NCBI GenBank assembly: GCA_029210265.1
Contig: JARGNP010000006.1
Location: 33,330 to 97,329 of the forward strand
DNA length: 64,000 bases
Source of the DNA: Legionellaceae bacterium
GTDB lineage: Bacteria > Pseudomonadota > Gammaproteobacteria > Legionellales > Legionellaceae
Direction: 5' to 3'
Positions within the stretch are counted from its first letter, which is position 1. Every line of letters begins with the position of its first letter. Shown piece by piece: positions 35,506 to 45,027 of the stretch. Below the pieces are notes generated by a model, which saw only the letters and a list, made by a program, of their open reading frames with translations, had not been told where the DNA came from and made no database searches. The position numbers and the translations under genes were made by a program.

Positions 35506-36645
35506 TTAGGCGTCAGCGGGGTCTTTTGATCCGGCGATGATTAAATTATACGTGCGTTCACTGATGATACCCTCGTCAAATTTTTCTTTGGCATCCACGG
35601 TCATGAGACGTCCGCGTTCACGTACTAGCTGTCGTGTGACGCGAGTCACGTCGTTCGGATCGGCTTCGAGCAAAATATCACGCGCCGCTTCATCAAAAAC
35701 AAGGTACTCACGGAGTGCGACGCGTTTTCCATCGACGGTGGGTGCTAGTTTTTGCCAAATACATAAGCGAATGGTTTCTAAAATATCGATGGTACGCCCA
35801 AGTCGTTCCTCACCTGAAAACGAGGTCACGAGACGACGCATGGTTTCTGCAACACCCGAGGTATGTAAGGTCGTGTAAACAGGGTGCCCTGTAAGGGCAG
35901 CCTCAAGTGCCGCGCTGATGGTTGTAGCATCCCGGCACTCTCCAACCATGATTAGGCGTGGCTTGCGGCGTAGGGCGTTACGTACGCCTTCTGCAAACGA
36001 TGGTAGGTGCCGCGGAATTTCAGATTGGCTGACAATGGATGATGTGGTATCAATTTCGTCATACACAAATTCAATCGGCGCTTCGTAGGTTAATACTTTT
36101 CGATTTGAATCTTTCTTTTCGATTAAATCACGAATGACCGAGGCAAGCAGGGTTGATTTACCCGATCCTGTAGCACCGGTAATAAAAACAATGCCTTCTT
36201 GAGGTGCTAATGCGTCAACAATATGTTGAGGCAATTGCATGGTCTCAAGTTGAGGCGGGGTGCTAGGAATCGTTCGTAATGTAATCTGAATCGCATCATG
36301 ACCTTCAACCAAACAAGCGGTTGCATTCACGCGGTAGCGGTATCGCACGCCACGGTTGGGTCTAAATTCGTAATGTGTATCAATATCTTTACCTGATAAC
36401 AGTTGAGTTGTAGCATTAGGGCCATAAATTGCGTTAATTAAATCGCCTAACTCGGTGTTGGATAAGGCGCGTTTAGTAATACGTAGGAGTTTTCCATACA
36501 CCTCGGCAAAAACAGGGGATGCAGTTTGAATCGTTATATCCGAGGCATCTAAGCTCTCGGTGTGTTCTAACAAACGCTCCATAAAAACCGAGGTAAACCG
36601 TGTGGGTTCGTCAGGCATAAAATTGCAGTGTTCAGAATCACTCAT
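35506..36645 (-). CDS. dotB: Dot/Icm ATPase DotB
   Basis: 379 residues of the PilT/VirB11-like hexameric ATPase family. Walker A is FITGATGSGKST; the Walker B/Asp box includes PRLIMVGECRD, and TGHPVYTTLHTSG carries the His box. DotB is a cytosolic ATPase that docks on the secretion complex and powers export. It is the last gene of a dotD-dotC-dotB unit. The start ATG is preceded by an unusual 4 x 12-bp repeat and has no clear SD. Confidence 0.96.
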   Translation of the reverse strand: MSDSEHCNFMPDEPTRFTSVFMERLLEHTESLDASDITIQTASPVFAEVYGKLLRITKRALSNTELGDLINAIYGPNATTQLLSGKDIDTHYEFRPNRGVRYRYRVNATACLVEGHDAIQITLRTIPSTPPQLETMQLPQHIVDALAPQEGIVFITGATGSGKSTLLASVIRDLIEKKDSNRKVLTYEAPIEFVYDEIDTTSSIVSQSEIPRHLPSFAEGVRNALRRKPRLIMVGECRDATTISAALEAALTGHPVYTTLHTSGVAETMRRLVTSFSGEERLGRTIDILETIRLCIWQKLAPTVDGKRVALREYLVFDEAARDILLEADPNDVTRVTRQLVRERGRLMTVDAKEKFDEGIISERTYNLIIAGSKDPADA

Positions 36646-36657
36646 GGTTATTAATCC

Positions 36658-36705
36658 AAGTTACAATCTAAGTTAAAATTTAAGTTAAAATCTAAGTTAA
36701 AATTA
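36658..36705 (+). repeat. Four tandem 12-bp repeats between dotC and dotB
   Basis: Copies are AAGTTACAATCT, AAGTTAAAATTT, AAGTTAAAATCT and AAGTTAAAATTA. They fill the whole space between the dotC stop and the dotB start region and reach into the dotC stop codon. Such units could change number by replication slippage and so alter the spacing between the genes. Confidence 0.85.
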
Positions 36706-37629
36706 GCGAACGGGGCGAATAACCGGTTGCCATGCATTGCTGTTGGCTTCAACTTTGGCGGTTTGGATGCGTTGCTCCATTTTTGTGAGAGCTTCGAGAG
36801 AACCCTCATCTTTTGCAACTGCCGCACGCCACTCGTCACTACGAACGTTTAAGGCCGGTAGGGCGGTAATACGAAGTACTTGATCGTCAATATGGAGCTC
36901 GTTACCATCCCCTGTCACACCTAAATCAAGATGTGAAACGTAAGGAGGCGAGACCATGTTCATGGCAAGTAACTTACGATAAAGAATCATACCCGTGAAA
37001 TCTTCTTTGATACGTGCAACGTTTTCAGCCAAAATAATATCGGCTTGCTCTAGACCTTGTTGCCAGCCTTTTTCGGTGTAATAACACCAGACTTCGCGTT
37101 CTTCTTTTGAATTAGGAAGCATGGTGACGTGAGGAGGATCCGGCTTTTTATAATCAAGCCAGAGATATTGGCGCCAGTTCGGTGGCGTTGTCATAAAGCG
37201 TGCTTGCTTAACGAGCTTATAGGTTCTGTCAGAAATTCGAATGGTTTGACCGTCAGCAAGGTTTAACGAGTTATTACCTTGTAGAAGTACCGGCGGCAAA
37301 ATATTATTATCTAAAATCAGGGATTTAAAATCAAAAATAGCGTCCAGATGCCGGGTTTGCTTAACCAATTGGTCATCGATGCTTTTAGCGCGTGAAGCAA
37401 GGGCTGATTGTGCGCCAATGCTTAAGGCTGTTTCTCGAAGCGCCTGTTCACGAATTTTGCTTTGAGACGCCTTGGTTGCACGAGTTTCACTGCCTCGTTT
37501 AGTCGTCGACATGGCTTTCAATCCAGCGAGCGATTCGGTATCACCTGCTGGACCATAGGCTTTGGGTGTGCAGGCCATGATGAGACCTACAAGTAAAAAA
37601 ACTGTAAGATTACGAATAAGTTTTCGCAT
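36703..37629 (-). CDS. dotC: Dot/Icm lipoprotein DotC
   Basis: About 308 residues. The start is the ATG at 37629, giving a lipoprotein signal MRKLIRNLTVFLLVGLIMAC with the lipidated Cys at position 20; the longer open frame inside dotD has no such signal. DotC is an outer-membrane lipoprotein of the core complex that, with DotD, places DotH in the outer membrane. The start overlaps the dotD end by about 20 bases, so translation is coupled. Confidence 0.93.
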   Translation of the reverse strand: MRKLIRNLTVFLLVGLIMACTPKAYGPAGDTESLAGLKAMSTTKRGSETRATKASQSKIREQALRETALSIGAQSALASRAKSIDDQLVKQTRHLDAIFDFKSLILDNNILPPVLLQGNNSLNLADGQTIRISDRTYKLVKQARFMTTPPNWRQYLWLDYKKPDPPHVTMLPNSKEEREVWCYYTEKGWQQGLEQADIILAENVARIKEDFTGMILYRKLLAMNMVSPPYVSHLDLGVTGDGNELHIDDQVLRITALPALNVRSDEWRAAVAKDEGSLEALTKMEQRIQTAKVEANSNAWQPVIRPVR

Positions 37630-38095
37630 AGCGTAATTCGATGACCTGGCTGTTAGGATGAACATGAATGGAGGCTTTGTTGCCCGCTTGGTAATCGATG
37701 TCACGTAAAAGCTCTGCAATCGAGCGATCTGCTTGATTCAAACTGACTAAAACAGGAATAGCAGGAGGATGACCTAAAACATGGAGATGAAGATCGGCAG
37801 CTTTTGCAAGACGTTCAGCAAGTTCACCAATAGGACCTGACCAGTCAACAGAAGCATGCTCGAGTAATCCTCGGGTGCTTGGAATGGTTTCAATGTTATC
37901 TACGCGCGCAGGTGTTACCACTTTTTCAACACGCGCCATCTCCAGCATCGAATTGCTGACGGAGGTTGCAGCTTCGGCTAGTTTGATGGTGGCGTCGTTA
38001 CTTGGCGCATTATACGGTGGCTTTTTATACGTTATAGATGAGCAAGCGGCCAATAAAGTCGATAGTGTGATCATCAATAGTATTCGATTTTTCAT
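37610..38095 (-). CDS. dotD: Dot/Icm lipoprotein DotD
   Basis: 161 residues with a lipoprotein signal MKNRILLMITLSTLLAAC (lipidated Cys18). The C-terminal part (~75-155; WSGPIGELAERLAKAADLHL, then VSLNQADRSIAELL) is a small N0/secretin-like fold found in DotD. It is an outer-membrane lipoprotein and the first gene of dotDCB; dotC starts within its last 20 bases. A membrane protein gene lies 42 bases upstream in the same direction and may share the transcript. Confidence 0.93.
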   Translation of the reverse strand: MKNRILLMITLSTLLAACSSITYKKPPYNAPSNDATIKLAEAATSVSNSMLEMARVEKVVTPARVDNIETIPSTRGLLEHASVDWSGPIGELAERLAKAADLHLHVLGHPPAIPVLVSLNQADRSIAELLRDIDYQAGNKASIHVHPNSQVIELRYAKTYS

Positions 38096-38137
38096 GTTGG
38101 GTTCTTCATGGATGCTGCTTAAGCCATTTAGAGTACC

Positions 38138-39442
38138 TTAGATTGAAACAGGAGCGTCAGAGCTTGTCAAGCTTGTTGCGTCAGTCTTATGCTGTTCTGA
38201 TGGCGGTGGTTGAAAGAAACGATCGTTGGATAAAATCTTCAGGCTCTCGTTGGGGCATTCAGGGAGCCATACATCACGAAAGCTTGCAAAGCGGAGACCA
38301 AGCACGAGCATCGCTGCAAGAGCTGCGACAATCGTCACCCATGGGCTCAAAGCCATCAGCGGTGGCGTGAACGAAGCAAGGCAAAAAAGCAAAAGTCCAT
38401 GATGTATTGCAGTTGTGATAAACCGGCCTTTATCATAGGCAATGCAGCGGTCTAAATGATCAAGAAATTGGGTGTCTTCTGGTTCTTTTGACCCAAGAGC
38501 TTCATATTTCTCGTGGTACTTATTCTGCAAAGCATCAAACCGCGTGGCTTCAAAATAAGCTCTTGATGAGGAAAAAATAACTTCAGCAAACTTAACTAAG
38601 ACGGTGATGTACACAACCAGAGCTAAACCAGCTGTTGATAACACAAACCATGCAAGCAGGGCTGCAATCACCGAGGGTGAATCGTTGACTAAATTAAACA
38701 GCCTATCGTTAAGTTCGCAATGCGCCATCCAGCGGTGTTTTAAATCAATTTCGTGATTATCTTCATAGCAACGTTCTAGAATAATATAAATATTAGATAA
38801 CGTTCGTGGTAGATAAACAAATAATGATGCAAAGCTTAAAATAGGCCCCATGACGGTAGCAAATAAATTGGACCAAAAATAATCGTAACCAAAAACTTCG
38901 GGTGCGGCGACGAATGCCGCACAAATCCGCCTTACATGCCCTAGATACAGCCGCGTTGTGTCAAAATTATAAGTAAACCAGCGGTGAAATATTTCAAGAT
39001 AATCGCTGGTGTTGTTGGCTTTGTACGGTGATTCATCGGGTAACTCATCAGGTGTTTCGAGTGGATAGGTATGATCGTACGTATAGAGTAATTTTCGAAG
39101 CTTAAGTTGTTCGGTACGATACGGCTCAGCGGCACGTTCTTCGTTTAAACGTTGATGAAGCACGTCAAGTAGCGTCGCCATCCACAAGGTTTCTTTGATG
39201 AGTTTCACGCGCTTGTTATTGTCTACGTCTGTGTGAAGTGCTGTGTCTAGTTGGCTGCGTTGAACGCGATGCAGAAAACGCCAAAGGGAGGCACGCTCAG
39301 CTAAGTATTCAAAATTAGTTTTGTCATATTGATTAATTTGGTCCATGAGCGCTTCTTTTTTCATGCACGTGCCGACGCTCTCACTGAAATTAGGAGATGT
39401 TATGCCTGTACGCTTATTTAAATGCTCAAAAAAAAGTGTCAT
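38138..39442 (-). CDS. Multi-pass membrane protein next to dotD, function unknown
   Basis: 434 residues. The N-terminal ~160 residues are soluble and helical with conserved-looking aromatic segments (FHRWFTYNFDTTRLYLG at ~155). Membrane segments lie around ~185-215, ~265-300 and ~350-395, and the tail is Ser/Thr-rich. No domain recognised. It is 42 bases upstream of dotD in the same direction, so it may be co-expressed with dotDCB; it could be an effector or an accessory secretion factor, but only position supports this. The first ATG is used; another at codon 27 is possible. Confidence 0.65.
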   Translation of the reverse strand: MTLFFEHLNKRTGITSPNFSESVGTCMKKEALMDQINQYDKTNFEYLAERASLWRFLHRVQRSQLDTALHTDVDNNKRVKLIKETLWMATLLDVLHQRLNEERAAEPYRTEQLKLRKLLYTYDHTYPLETPDELPDESPYKANNTSDYLEIFHRWFTYNFDTTRLYLGHVRRICAAFVAAPEVFGYDYFWSNLFATVMGPILSFASLFVYLPRTLSNIYIILERCYEDNHEIDLKHRWMAHCELNDRLFNLVNDSPSVIAALLAWFVLSTAGLALVVYITVLVKFAEVIFSSSRAYFEATRFDALQNKYHEKYEALGSKEPEDTQFLDHLDRCIAYDKGRFITTAIHHGLLLFCLASFTPPLMALSPWVTIVAALAAMLVLGLRFASFRDVWLPECPNESLKILSNDRFFQPPPSEQHKTDATSLTSSDAPVSI

Positions 39443-39683
39443 AAATCCCGTAAGTTAAACAAACCGAATAAAGTGTACCACAAGCGGTCTTGGTGTGCAA
39501 TATTTATACTGGCCTAGGTCTTATGTTTAATCTATATCAGGATGAAATCATACGTTGTTCTAAAAAATAATCAATTATCGTTTAATTAGGGCATGTGATT
39601 CGGCTTGGTTATCTTTACTTGCTGAGGGCATGCTTCTGGGGGACAATAGTGCCCTTGTTATTGATTATTTTTCTGAGAAACTT

Positions 39684-41690
39684 ATGACGGATTTAAGCGA
39701 GCTAGCCTCAGCCATTCGATTTTTGAGTGTTGATGCGGTCGAAGTGGCTCAGTCTGGGCATCCGGGCATGCCGCTTGGCATGGCGGATATTGCAACCGTG
39801 CTCTGGACTAAATTTTTAAAGCATAACCCAAGAAATCCCGCTTGGTTTAATCGCGATCGTTTTGTTTTATCCAATGGGCATGGTTCCATGTTGCTTTATG
39901 CATTACTGCATTTAACGGGATATGCCTTGAGTCTTGATGATTTAAAGCAGTTTAGAGTTTTGCACTCAAAAACTCCAGGCCATCCTGAATGTACCGACAC
40001 ACCCGGCGTTGAAACCACCACAGGACCGCTTGGACAGGGGCTAGCCAATGCCGTGGGCATGGCGGTAGCTGAGCAGGTGCTCGCTGCGCGCTATAATCAG
40101 CAAGATGTAAGCTTAGTCGATCATTTTACTTATGTGTTTGTTGGTGACGGCTGTTTGATGGAAGGTGTATCTCATGAGGCTGCATCACTTGCTGGGACAC
40201 TAGGTTTAGGCAAGTTAATTGTATTTTATGATGATAATGGCATTTCAATCGATGGTGAGGTTGACGGTTGGTTTACGGATGACACGGCAGCGCGTTTTGA
40301 TGCGTATGATTGGCATGTGGTGGATGCCGTCGATGGTCATGATCCAGAGGCTATCGAGCAAGCGATTCATGCTGCACGGGCAGAGAGCACTAAGCCCAGC
40401 TTAATTATGTGCAAGACGGTGATCGGGTTTGGTTCGACCGCGGCAGGTAGCGCTGCTGCGCACGGCGCGGCGCTGGGTGCGGATGCGATCCAAGCACTGC
40501 GTGAAGAGCTTAATTGGCCTCATGCGGCATTTGTTATTCCGGAAGATATCTCAAATGCTTGGTGTCAAGTCGATACGGGGGCTGAACAGGAGCAAGCGTG
40601 GCTTGAATTATGTCAGGCGTACGAAGCGCATGATCCAGAACGTTACACGGAGTTTCTACGTGTCGCAAACGGTGGCCTTCCGGATGATTTTGAAGATCAT
40701 ACAAATGCCTTTATTCAGCAATGCTCTCAGCAAACACAAGCGATTGCGACCCGTAAAGCCTCGCAACTTTGCTTGGAGCATTATGCCGCACGTCTCCCTG
40801 AGCTATTAGGGGGCTCGGCTGACTTAACGGGATCAAATAATACCGATTGGTCGGGAACCCAGGCAATTTCGCGCGGTGATTGGAGCGGTAATTATTTACA
40901 TTACGGTGTACGTGAATTTGGGATGTCGGCGATGATGAATGGTATGGCGCGCCACGGCGGGCTTATACCTTATGGCGGTACGTTCTTAGCTTTTTCTGAT
41001 TATGCACGTGGTGCTGTGCGTTTGGCGGCACTCATGAAAACGCGCGTCGTGTTTGTATACACGCATGATTCGATAGGTTTGGGGGAAGATGGCCCAACGC
41101 ATCAGCCGATTGAACACGTGGCGATGCTGCGTATGACACCTGATTTAGATGTGTGGCGTCCGGCCGATCTAACTGAGACCGCGGTGGCATGGCAGCAAGC
41201 GTTATTTAAGCATCATGGACCGTCGTGTATTTTATTATCACGCCAAGCATTACCTGCGCAGTCTCATGGATGCCATAATGTTCAGGATATTAAGCGAGGT
41301 GGGTATATTCTCCATGATGTGAAAGGCACGCCCGATGTGATTCTTATGGCGACGGGCTCCGAGGTGAAGCTGGCGCTTACGGCCGCTGAAGATGCCGAAA
41401 CGAAGAATATTAAGATTCGTGTGGTGTCGATGCCTTGCGTTGAGCGCTTTCTGGAGCAAGACGCGGCGTATCAAGAAGCCATACTGCCATCCCATGTGTC
41501 ACGACGTATTGCGATTGAAGCGGCATCTACTGGCGATTGGTATCGGTTTGTTGGGTTGCACGGCGCGGTGATTGGCACGGATGCGTTTGGAATATCAGCG
41601 CCTGCGCATGAAGTTTATGAAGCTTTAAATATAACCGTTGAGCGTATAGCTCACGAAATTCAAGTACTTTTGGGAGAGAATAAATCATGA
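39684..41690 (+). CDS. tkt: Transketolase
   Basis: 668 residues. Moves two-carbon units between sugar phosphates in the pentose phosphate pathway, using thiamine diphosphate. Typical motifs: [27 protein letters not shown], the ThDP motif [18 protein letters not shown], and [14 protein letters not shown]. The ATG at 39684 gives the family N-terminus ([19 protein letters not shown]); the frame is open 18 codons further with a poor start. It overlaps gap by four bases, beginning a tkt-gap-pgk operon as in Coxiella and Legionella. A 241-base gap before it holds no visible gene. Confidence 0.96.
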   Translation: MTDLSELASAIRFLSVDAVEVAQSGHPGMPLGMADIATVLWTKFLKHNPRNPAWFNRDRFVLSNGHGSMLLYALLHLTGYALSLDDLKQFRVLHSKTPGHPECTDTPGVETTTGPLGQGLANAVGMAVAEQVLAARYNQQDVSLVDHFTYVFVGDGCLMEGVSHEAASLAGTLGLGKLIVFYDDNGISIDGEVDGWFTDDTAARFDAYDWHVVDAVDGHDPEAIEQAIHAARAESTKPSLIMCKTVIGFGSTAAGSAAAHGAALGADAIQALREELNWPHAAFVIPEDISNAWCQVDTGAEQEQAWLELCQAYEAHDPERYTEFLRVANGGLPDDFEDHTNAFIQQCSQQTQAIATRKASQLCLEHYAARLPELLGGSADLTGSNNTDWSGTQAISRGDWSGNYLHYGVREFGMSAMMNGMARHGGLIPYGGTFLAFSDYARGAVRLAALMKTRVVFVYTHDSIGLGEDGPTHQPIEHVAMLRMTPDLDVWRPADLTETAVAWQQALFKHHGPSCILLSRQALPAQSHGCHNVQDIKRGGYILHDVKGTPDVILMATGSEVKLALTAAEDAETKNIKIRVVSMPCVERFLEQDAAYQEAILPSHVSRRIAIEAASTGDWYRFVGLHGAVIGTDAFGISAPAHEVYEALNITVERIAHEIQVLLGENKS

Positions 41691-42679
41691 CAATACGCGT
41701 TGCAATCAATGGATACGGACGTATCGGACGATGTGTTTTAAGGTCTATATATGAGCATAACCGACAAAATGAATTTCAAGTTGTCGCGATTAATCATTCG
41801 GCAAATATTGAAGATACGGCGCACTTTACGCGCTATGATTCTACACATGGTCGTTTTCCGCACGAGGTGGTTGTCGAAGGCTCTAATCTAATGATAGATA
41901 ATCAGTCGATTGCGGTGGTGAATGAGCGTAATCCTCTGGCCCTACCGTGGAAAGAGCTCGATGTTGATATCGTGTTTGAGTGCACGGGACGTTTTGTGAG
42001 TGGTGAGGATGCAGGGCAACACATCACCGCAGGTGCTAAAAAAGTACTGATTTCTGCTCCAGGGAAAGACGTGGATGCAACGGTGGTGTATGGCGTGAAT
42101 CATGAGATTTTGCGTGCTTCAGATTTGATCGTATCGAATGCTTCATGTACGACCAATTGCCTGGCTCCTGTTGTTAAACCGTTACATGATGCGTTTGAAA
42201 TTGAATCAGGTCTGGTCAACACCATTCATGCTTATACTCAAGATCAGCTTTTACTTGATGGGCGTCATAAGGATTTACGCCGCGCACGTGCTGCCGCACA
42301 CTCCATTATCCCAACGAAAACAGGAGCAGCCAAAGCGCTTGGGTTGGTTTTACCTGAGCTGGCTGGTAGACTGGATGGATTCGCTATGCGTGTTCCAACG
42401 CAAAACGTCTCGGTTGTTGACTTAACGCTTGTCGCCGGACGGTCAACCACGGTCGAAGAAGTCAATGCGGTGATGTGTAAAGCCGAGAGTAATGTATTGC
42501 ATATTAATTCGGAACCTTTGGTTTCTTGTGATTTTAACCACCACCCGGCGTCAGCAATTTTTGACACCACGCAGACAAAAGTCATGGGTTCATTGGTTAA
42601 AGTCGTTGCGTGGTATGACAACGAATGGGGTTTTTCTAACCGCATGTTAGATACTGCATCGTACATGATGACGCGTTAA
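41687..42679 (+). CDS. gap: Glyceraldehyde-3-phosphate dehydrogenase
   Basis: 330 residues. NGYGRIGR is the Rossmann motif and SNASCTTN contains the catalytic Cys (~153). The active-site His is in HAYTQDQ; substrate segments [11 protein letters not shown] and [11 protein letters not shown] are intact. The usual NAD-selecting Asp after the second strand is missing (VVAINHSAN), and several segments ([26 protein letters not shown]) resemble erythrose-4-phosphate dehydrogenase (Epd) or GapB. It could therefore prefer NADP or accept erythrose-4-phosphate. It sits between tkt and pgk, where gammaproteobacteria often have epd. I keep the general name. Confidence 0.9.
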   Translation: MTIRVAINGYGRIGRCVLRSIYEHNRQNEFQVVAINHSANIEDTAHFTRYDSTHGRFPHEVVVEGSNLMIDNQSIAVVNERNPLALPWKELDVDIVFECTGRFVSGEDAGQHITAGAKKVLISAPGKDVDATVVYGVNHEILRASDLIVSNASCTTNCLAPVVKPLHDAFEIESGLVNTIHAYTQDQLLLDGRHKDLRRARAAAHSIIPTKTGAAKALGLVLPELAGRLDGFAMRVPTQNVSVVDLTLVAGRSTTVEEVNAVMCKAESNVLHINSEPLVSCDFNHHPASAIFDTTQTKVMGSLVKVVAWYDNEWGFSNRMLDTASYMMTR

Positions 42680-42689
42680 GGAATGACTA

Positions 42690-43904
42690 ATGATGACTAA
42701 CATAACTAAAATGCTTAAAATGAGCGATATTGATCTACGCAACAAACGCGTGCTCATCCGAGAAGATTTTAATGTGCCGATTAAAGACGGCATGATTACA
42801 AGCGATCAACGTTTGGAGGCTGGTGTGCCGACGTTGATTACGGCGCTTCAAGCCGGTGCTGCCGTGATGGTTTTGTCGCACTTGGGTCGTCCGGAAGAAG
42901 GCGTTTCTGATAAACGTTTTTCGATGAAACCGGTGGCTGATTATTTGGCGAAGCAATTGGATTATCCTGTTCGTTTTGTGACAGATTATCTTGATGGTCT
43001 TGATTGCCAGCCAGGTGAGCTCGTCGTGTGCGAGAATGTGCGTTTTAATCGCGGTGAGAAAGCGTGCGATGACGAACTTTCGAAAAAATTAGCGGCGTTA
43101 TGTGATGTGTTTGTGATGGACGCGTTTGGTACGGCGCATCGCGCTCAAGCTTCGACGTGTGGTGTTGCACAATATGCACCTACGGCGGTTGCGGGACCGT
43201 TACTTCTTCGGGAGTTGGATGCGCTTCAGCATGTGCTGCGCGCGCCCGAGAAGCCGATTGTTGCTATTGTGGGTGGTGGAAAGGTTTCATCTAAACTTTC
43301 GTTACTTAAAAAAATGGTCACGATGGTTGATGTGCTTATTCCAGGTGGCGGGATTGCGAACACATTTTTAAAAGCCCAGACTCACGAGGTTGGCGTATCG
43401 CTATGCGAACATGATTTATTAGAAGAAGCACGGAGTATTATTGCTTTGGCTGAAGAGGTCGGTTGTGAGATTCCATTGCCATCTGATGTGGTCGTGAGCA
43501 AATCGTTTAATGATACGTGCCCGGCATTCAATAAATCATTGGCGCATATGGCCGAAGATGACATGATTTTAGATATAGGTCCTGAAACCGTCGCACGCTA
43601 TGTGGATGTCTTAGGGACGGCTAAAACGATTATTTGGAACGGTCCTGTGGGTGTGTTTGAATTTCCACAATTTTCGTATGGTACGCGCGCGCTAGCAATT
43701 GCTATTGCTAAAAGCTCGGCATTTAGTATTGCTGGGGGCGGTGATACGTTGGCTGCGATTGATCAATATAATTTGATGGATCAAATTTCGTATATTTCAA
43801 CCGGTGGCGGTGCTTTTCTTGAGTATTTAGAAGGTAAAACGCTCCCAGCTGTGGCTGTGCTCGATGCGCGCTCAAATAAATGCGATCCTGTTGTTGCCGA
43901 TTAG
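42690..43904 (+). CDS. pgk: Phosphoglycerate kinase
   Basis: 404 residues. Interconverts 1,3-bisphosphoglycerate + ADP and 3-phosphoglycerate + ATP. Family signature [16 protein letters not shown] near the N-terminus, [10 protein letters not shown], the hinge [10 protein letters not shown], and [11 protein letters not shown] and GGGDTLAA near the end. The ATG at 42690 follows AAGGA by seven bases; ATGs at codons 2, 8 and 11 exist. It is the third gene of tkt-gap-pgk. No pyk or fba follows; the next gene is convergent. Confidence 0.96.
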   Translation: MMTNITKMLKMSDIDLRNKRVLIREDFNVPIKDGMITSDQRLEAGVPTLITALQAGAAVMVLSHLGRPEEGVSDKRFSMKPVADYLAKQLDYPVRFVTDYLDGLDCQPGELVVCENVRFNRGEKACDDELSKKLAALCDVFVMDAFGTAHRAQASTCGVAQYAPTAVAGPLLLRELDALQHVLRAPEKPIVAIVGGGKVSSKLSLLKKMVTMVDVLIPGGGIANTFLKAQTHEVGVSLCEHDLLEEARSIIALAEEVGCEIPLPSDVVVSKSFNDTCPAFNKSLAHMAEDDMILDIGPETVARYVDVLGTAKTIIWNGPVGVFEFPQFSYGTRALAIAIAKSSAFSIAGGGDTLAAIDQYNLMDQISYISTGGGAFLEYLEGKTLPAVAVLDARSNKCDPVVAD

Positions 43905-43911
43905 GATTAAC

Positions 43912-43935
43912 CTTTCTCCCGCTTGCGGGAGAAGG
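43912..43935. terminator. GC-rich hairpin between pgk and the ProQ-family gene
   Basis: CTTTCTCCCGC pairs with GCGGGAGAAG around a TT loop. It lies between two convergent genes. There is no T-run, so it may be a REP-like or processing element rather than a classical terminator. Confidence 0.55.
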
Positions 43936-43945
43936 AAATTTCGGG

Positions 43946-44596
43946 TTATTCTGATTCTGCTACAGATGTTTTCATCGCGTCTTTTTGAGCAAGGCCTAGC
44001 TTTTCTTTTAGGCGAGCAACAGCACTCGGGTCAAATGTACGCGCAGCTTTACGTTTGACTATAACTGAGCTTGTACGTGTTGAGGTCGGTTGTGCACTAA
44101 AAGATGAGCGTAACTCGGGTTCGCGAGATGACGTAGGCGTAGGGGTTGATGCGCGAGATTTAGGCTTGGTTTGGTGAGGCGCTTGGGACTCGAGCATTTT
44201 TCGAGCGTTTTTTGCGCTCTTTTCCACGCGGCGTTTGATTTTGGATGAGGCGTGTTCAGCCTCTTCTTCAGAAACGCGTGCGACGGGATTTCCGTCGAGA
44301 TCAACGCGCATTTCTCGGGCTTTAATGCAGGCTAAGTAATCGATGCGACGTGTAAAAACGACGACAGCTTGGCGTAATTTACTTTTAGATATACCCGCGG
44401 ATGATGCTTGCTCTGCATGAGCAAGAATATCATGGAGGATGCCAATTTTAAGGGGTTGAATGCTACTGGTGTTGTCGAATGCTTTGGGAAAAGTATCGGT
44501 TAGCCAGTTGAGTGCATCAAGACGTGCAAGCGTTGCGTGTATTTTTTGTTTATGATTAATGGCTGCAGTGTGGGGGTGCAGGGTTTGGTTTTTCAT
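43946..44596 (-). CDS. proQ: ProQ/FinO-domain RNA-binding protein
   Basis: 216 residues. The N-terminal ~110 residues carry the ProQ/FinO fold: FPKAFDNTSSIQPLKIGI, SKSKLRQAVVVFTRRIDYL and the end of the domain RVDLDGNPVARV. The rest is a basic, Ser/Thr/Pro-rich linker with a short basic C-terminal segment. ProQ-family proteins bind structured small RNAs and mRNA 3' ends. Length is close to E. coli ProQ (232), but this one lacks the clear C-terminal Tudor-like domain, so it may be another FinO-type paralogue. It is convergent with pgk. Confidence 0.85.
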   Translation of the reverse strand: MKNQTLHPHTAAINHKQKIHATLARLDALNWLTDTFPKAFDNTSSIQPLKIGILHDILAHAEQASSAGISKSKLRQAVVVFTRRIDYLACIKAREMRVDLDGNPVARVSEEEAEHASSKIKRRVEKSAKNARKMLESQAPHQTKPKSRASTPTPTSSREPELRSSFSAQPTSTRTSSVIVKRKAARTFDPSAVARLKEKLGLAQKDAMKTSVAESE

Positions 44597-44764
44597 ACGT
44601 TAACTCGTTAAAATTAAAATTTTGTTGGGGCGGCCAAGCTTCCTTTTGGCAGCAGGTCTAAACGAGGAGATGTCCACTCGTTTTTTTAGGTTGAAATATT
44701 GATTTTTGCAAGTATACGCTGGGTGTATATAATTGCAAGGTAACCTATTTACTTTGGAGGCTTT

Positions 44765-45025
44765 ATGAAAAAGTTTTTATTGTCGTTTTTGGCTATTTTT
44801 TTCCCTGGAATAATCTTTGTGCTCGAAGGGCGGCTTGAGTTTGCTGTTTTTGCTTTTGCGATGCAAGCCAGTGTTATCGGCTGGATTCCTATCAGTGTCG
44901 TGGCATGGAGGCATCGAGAAGCTTTCGGCATTAACTCAAAAACAACGAAGCCATCAGAACATTCGGTTCAAGAAGAACCTGCTCAAGAAGTGCTTGAGCA
45001 AGAAAAATCTGACCAAAAGGAATAA
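44765..45025 (+). CDS. Small membrane protein, YqaE/Pmp3-like
   Basis: 86 residues with two hydrophobic helices (residues ~3-20 and ~27-48) and an acidic, Gln/Glu-rich tail. The PG in FFPGIIFVLEGR and the IGWIPISVVAW turn resemble the Pmp3/YqaE proteolipid family, associated with membrane stress. The similarity is moderate. TTGGAGG lies about 6 bases before the ATG. dapB starts two bases after the stop, so they are co-transcribed. Confidence 0.6.
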   Translation: MKKFLLSFLAIFFPGIIFVLEGRLEFAVFAFAMQASVIGWIPISVVAWRHREAFGINSKTTKPSEHSVQEEPAQEVLEQEKSDQKE

Positions 45026-45027
45026 AC

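Noticed and set aside
36658..36705. Possible CRISPR array here or at 55532-55566
   Set aside because: Units are directly adjacent, 7-12 bp long, without spacers, and no cas gene is present.
36651..36839. Frame with NFNLD repeats
   Set aside because: Only a reading of the 12-bp tandem repeat and of dotC in another frame.
43912..43935. Rho-independent terminator with T-run
   Set aside because: The stem is strong but no T-run exists on either strand; listed only as a hairpin.
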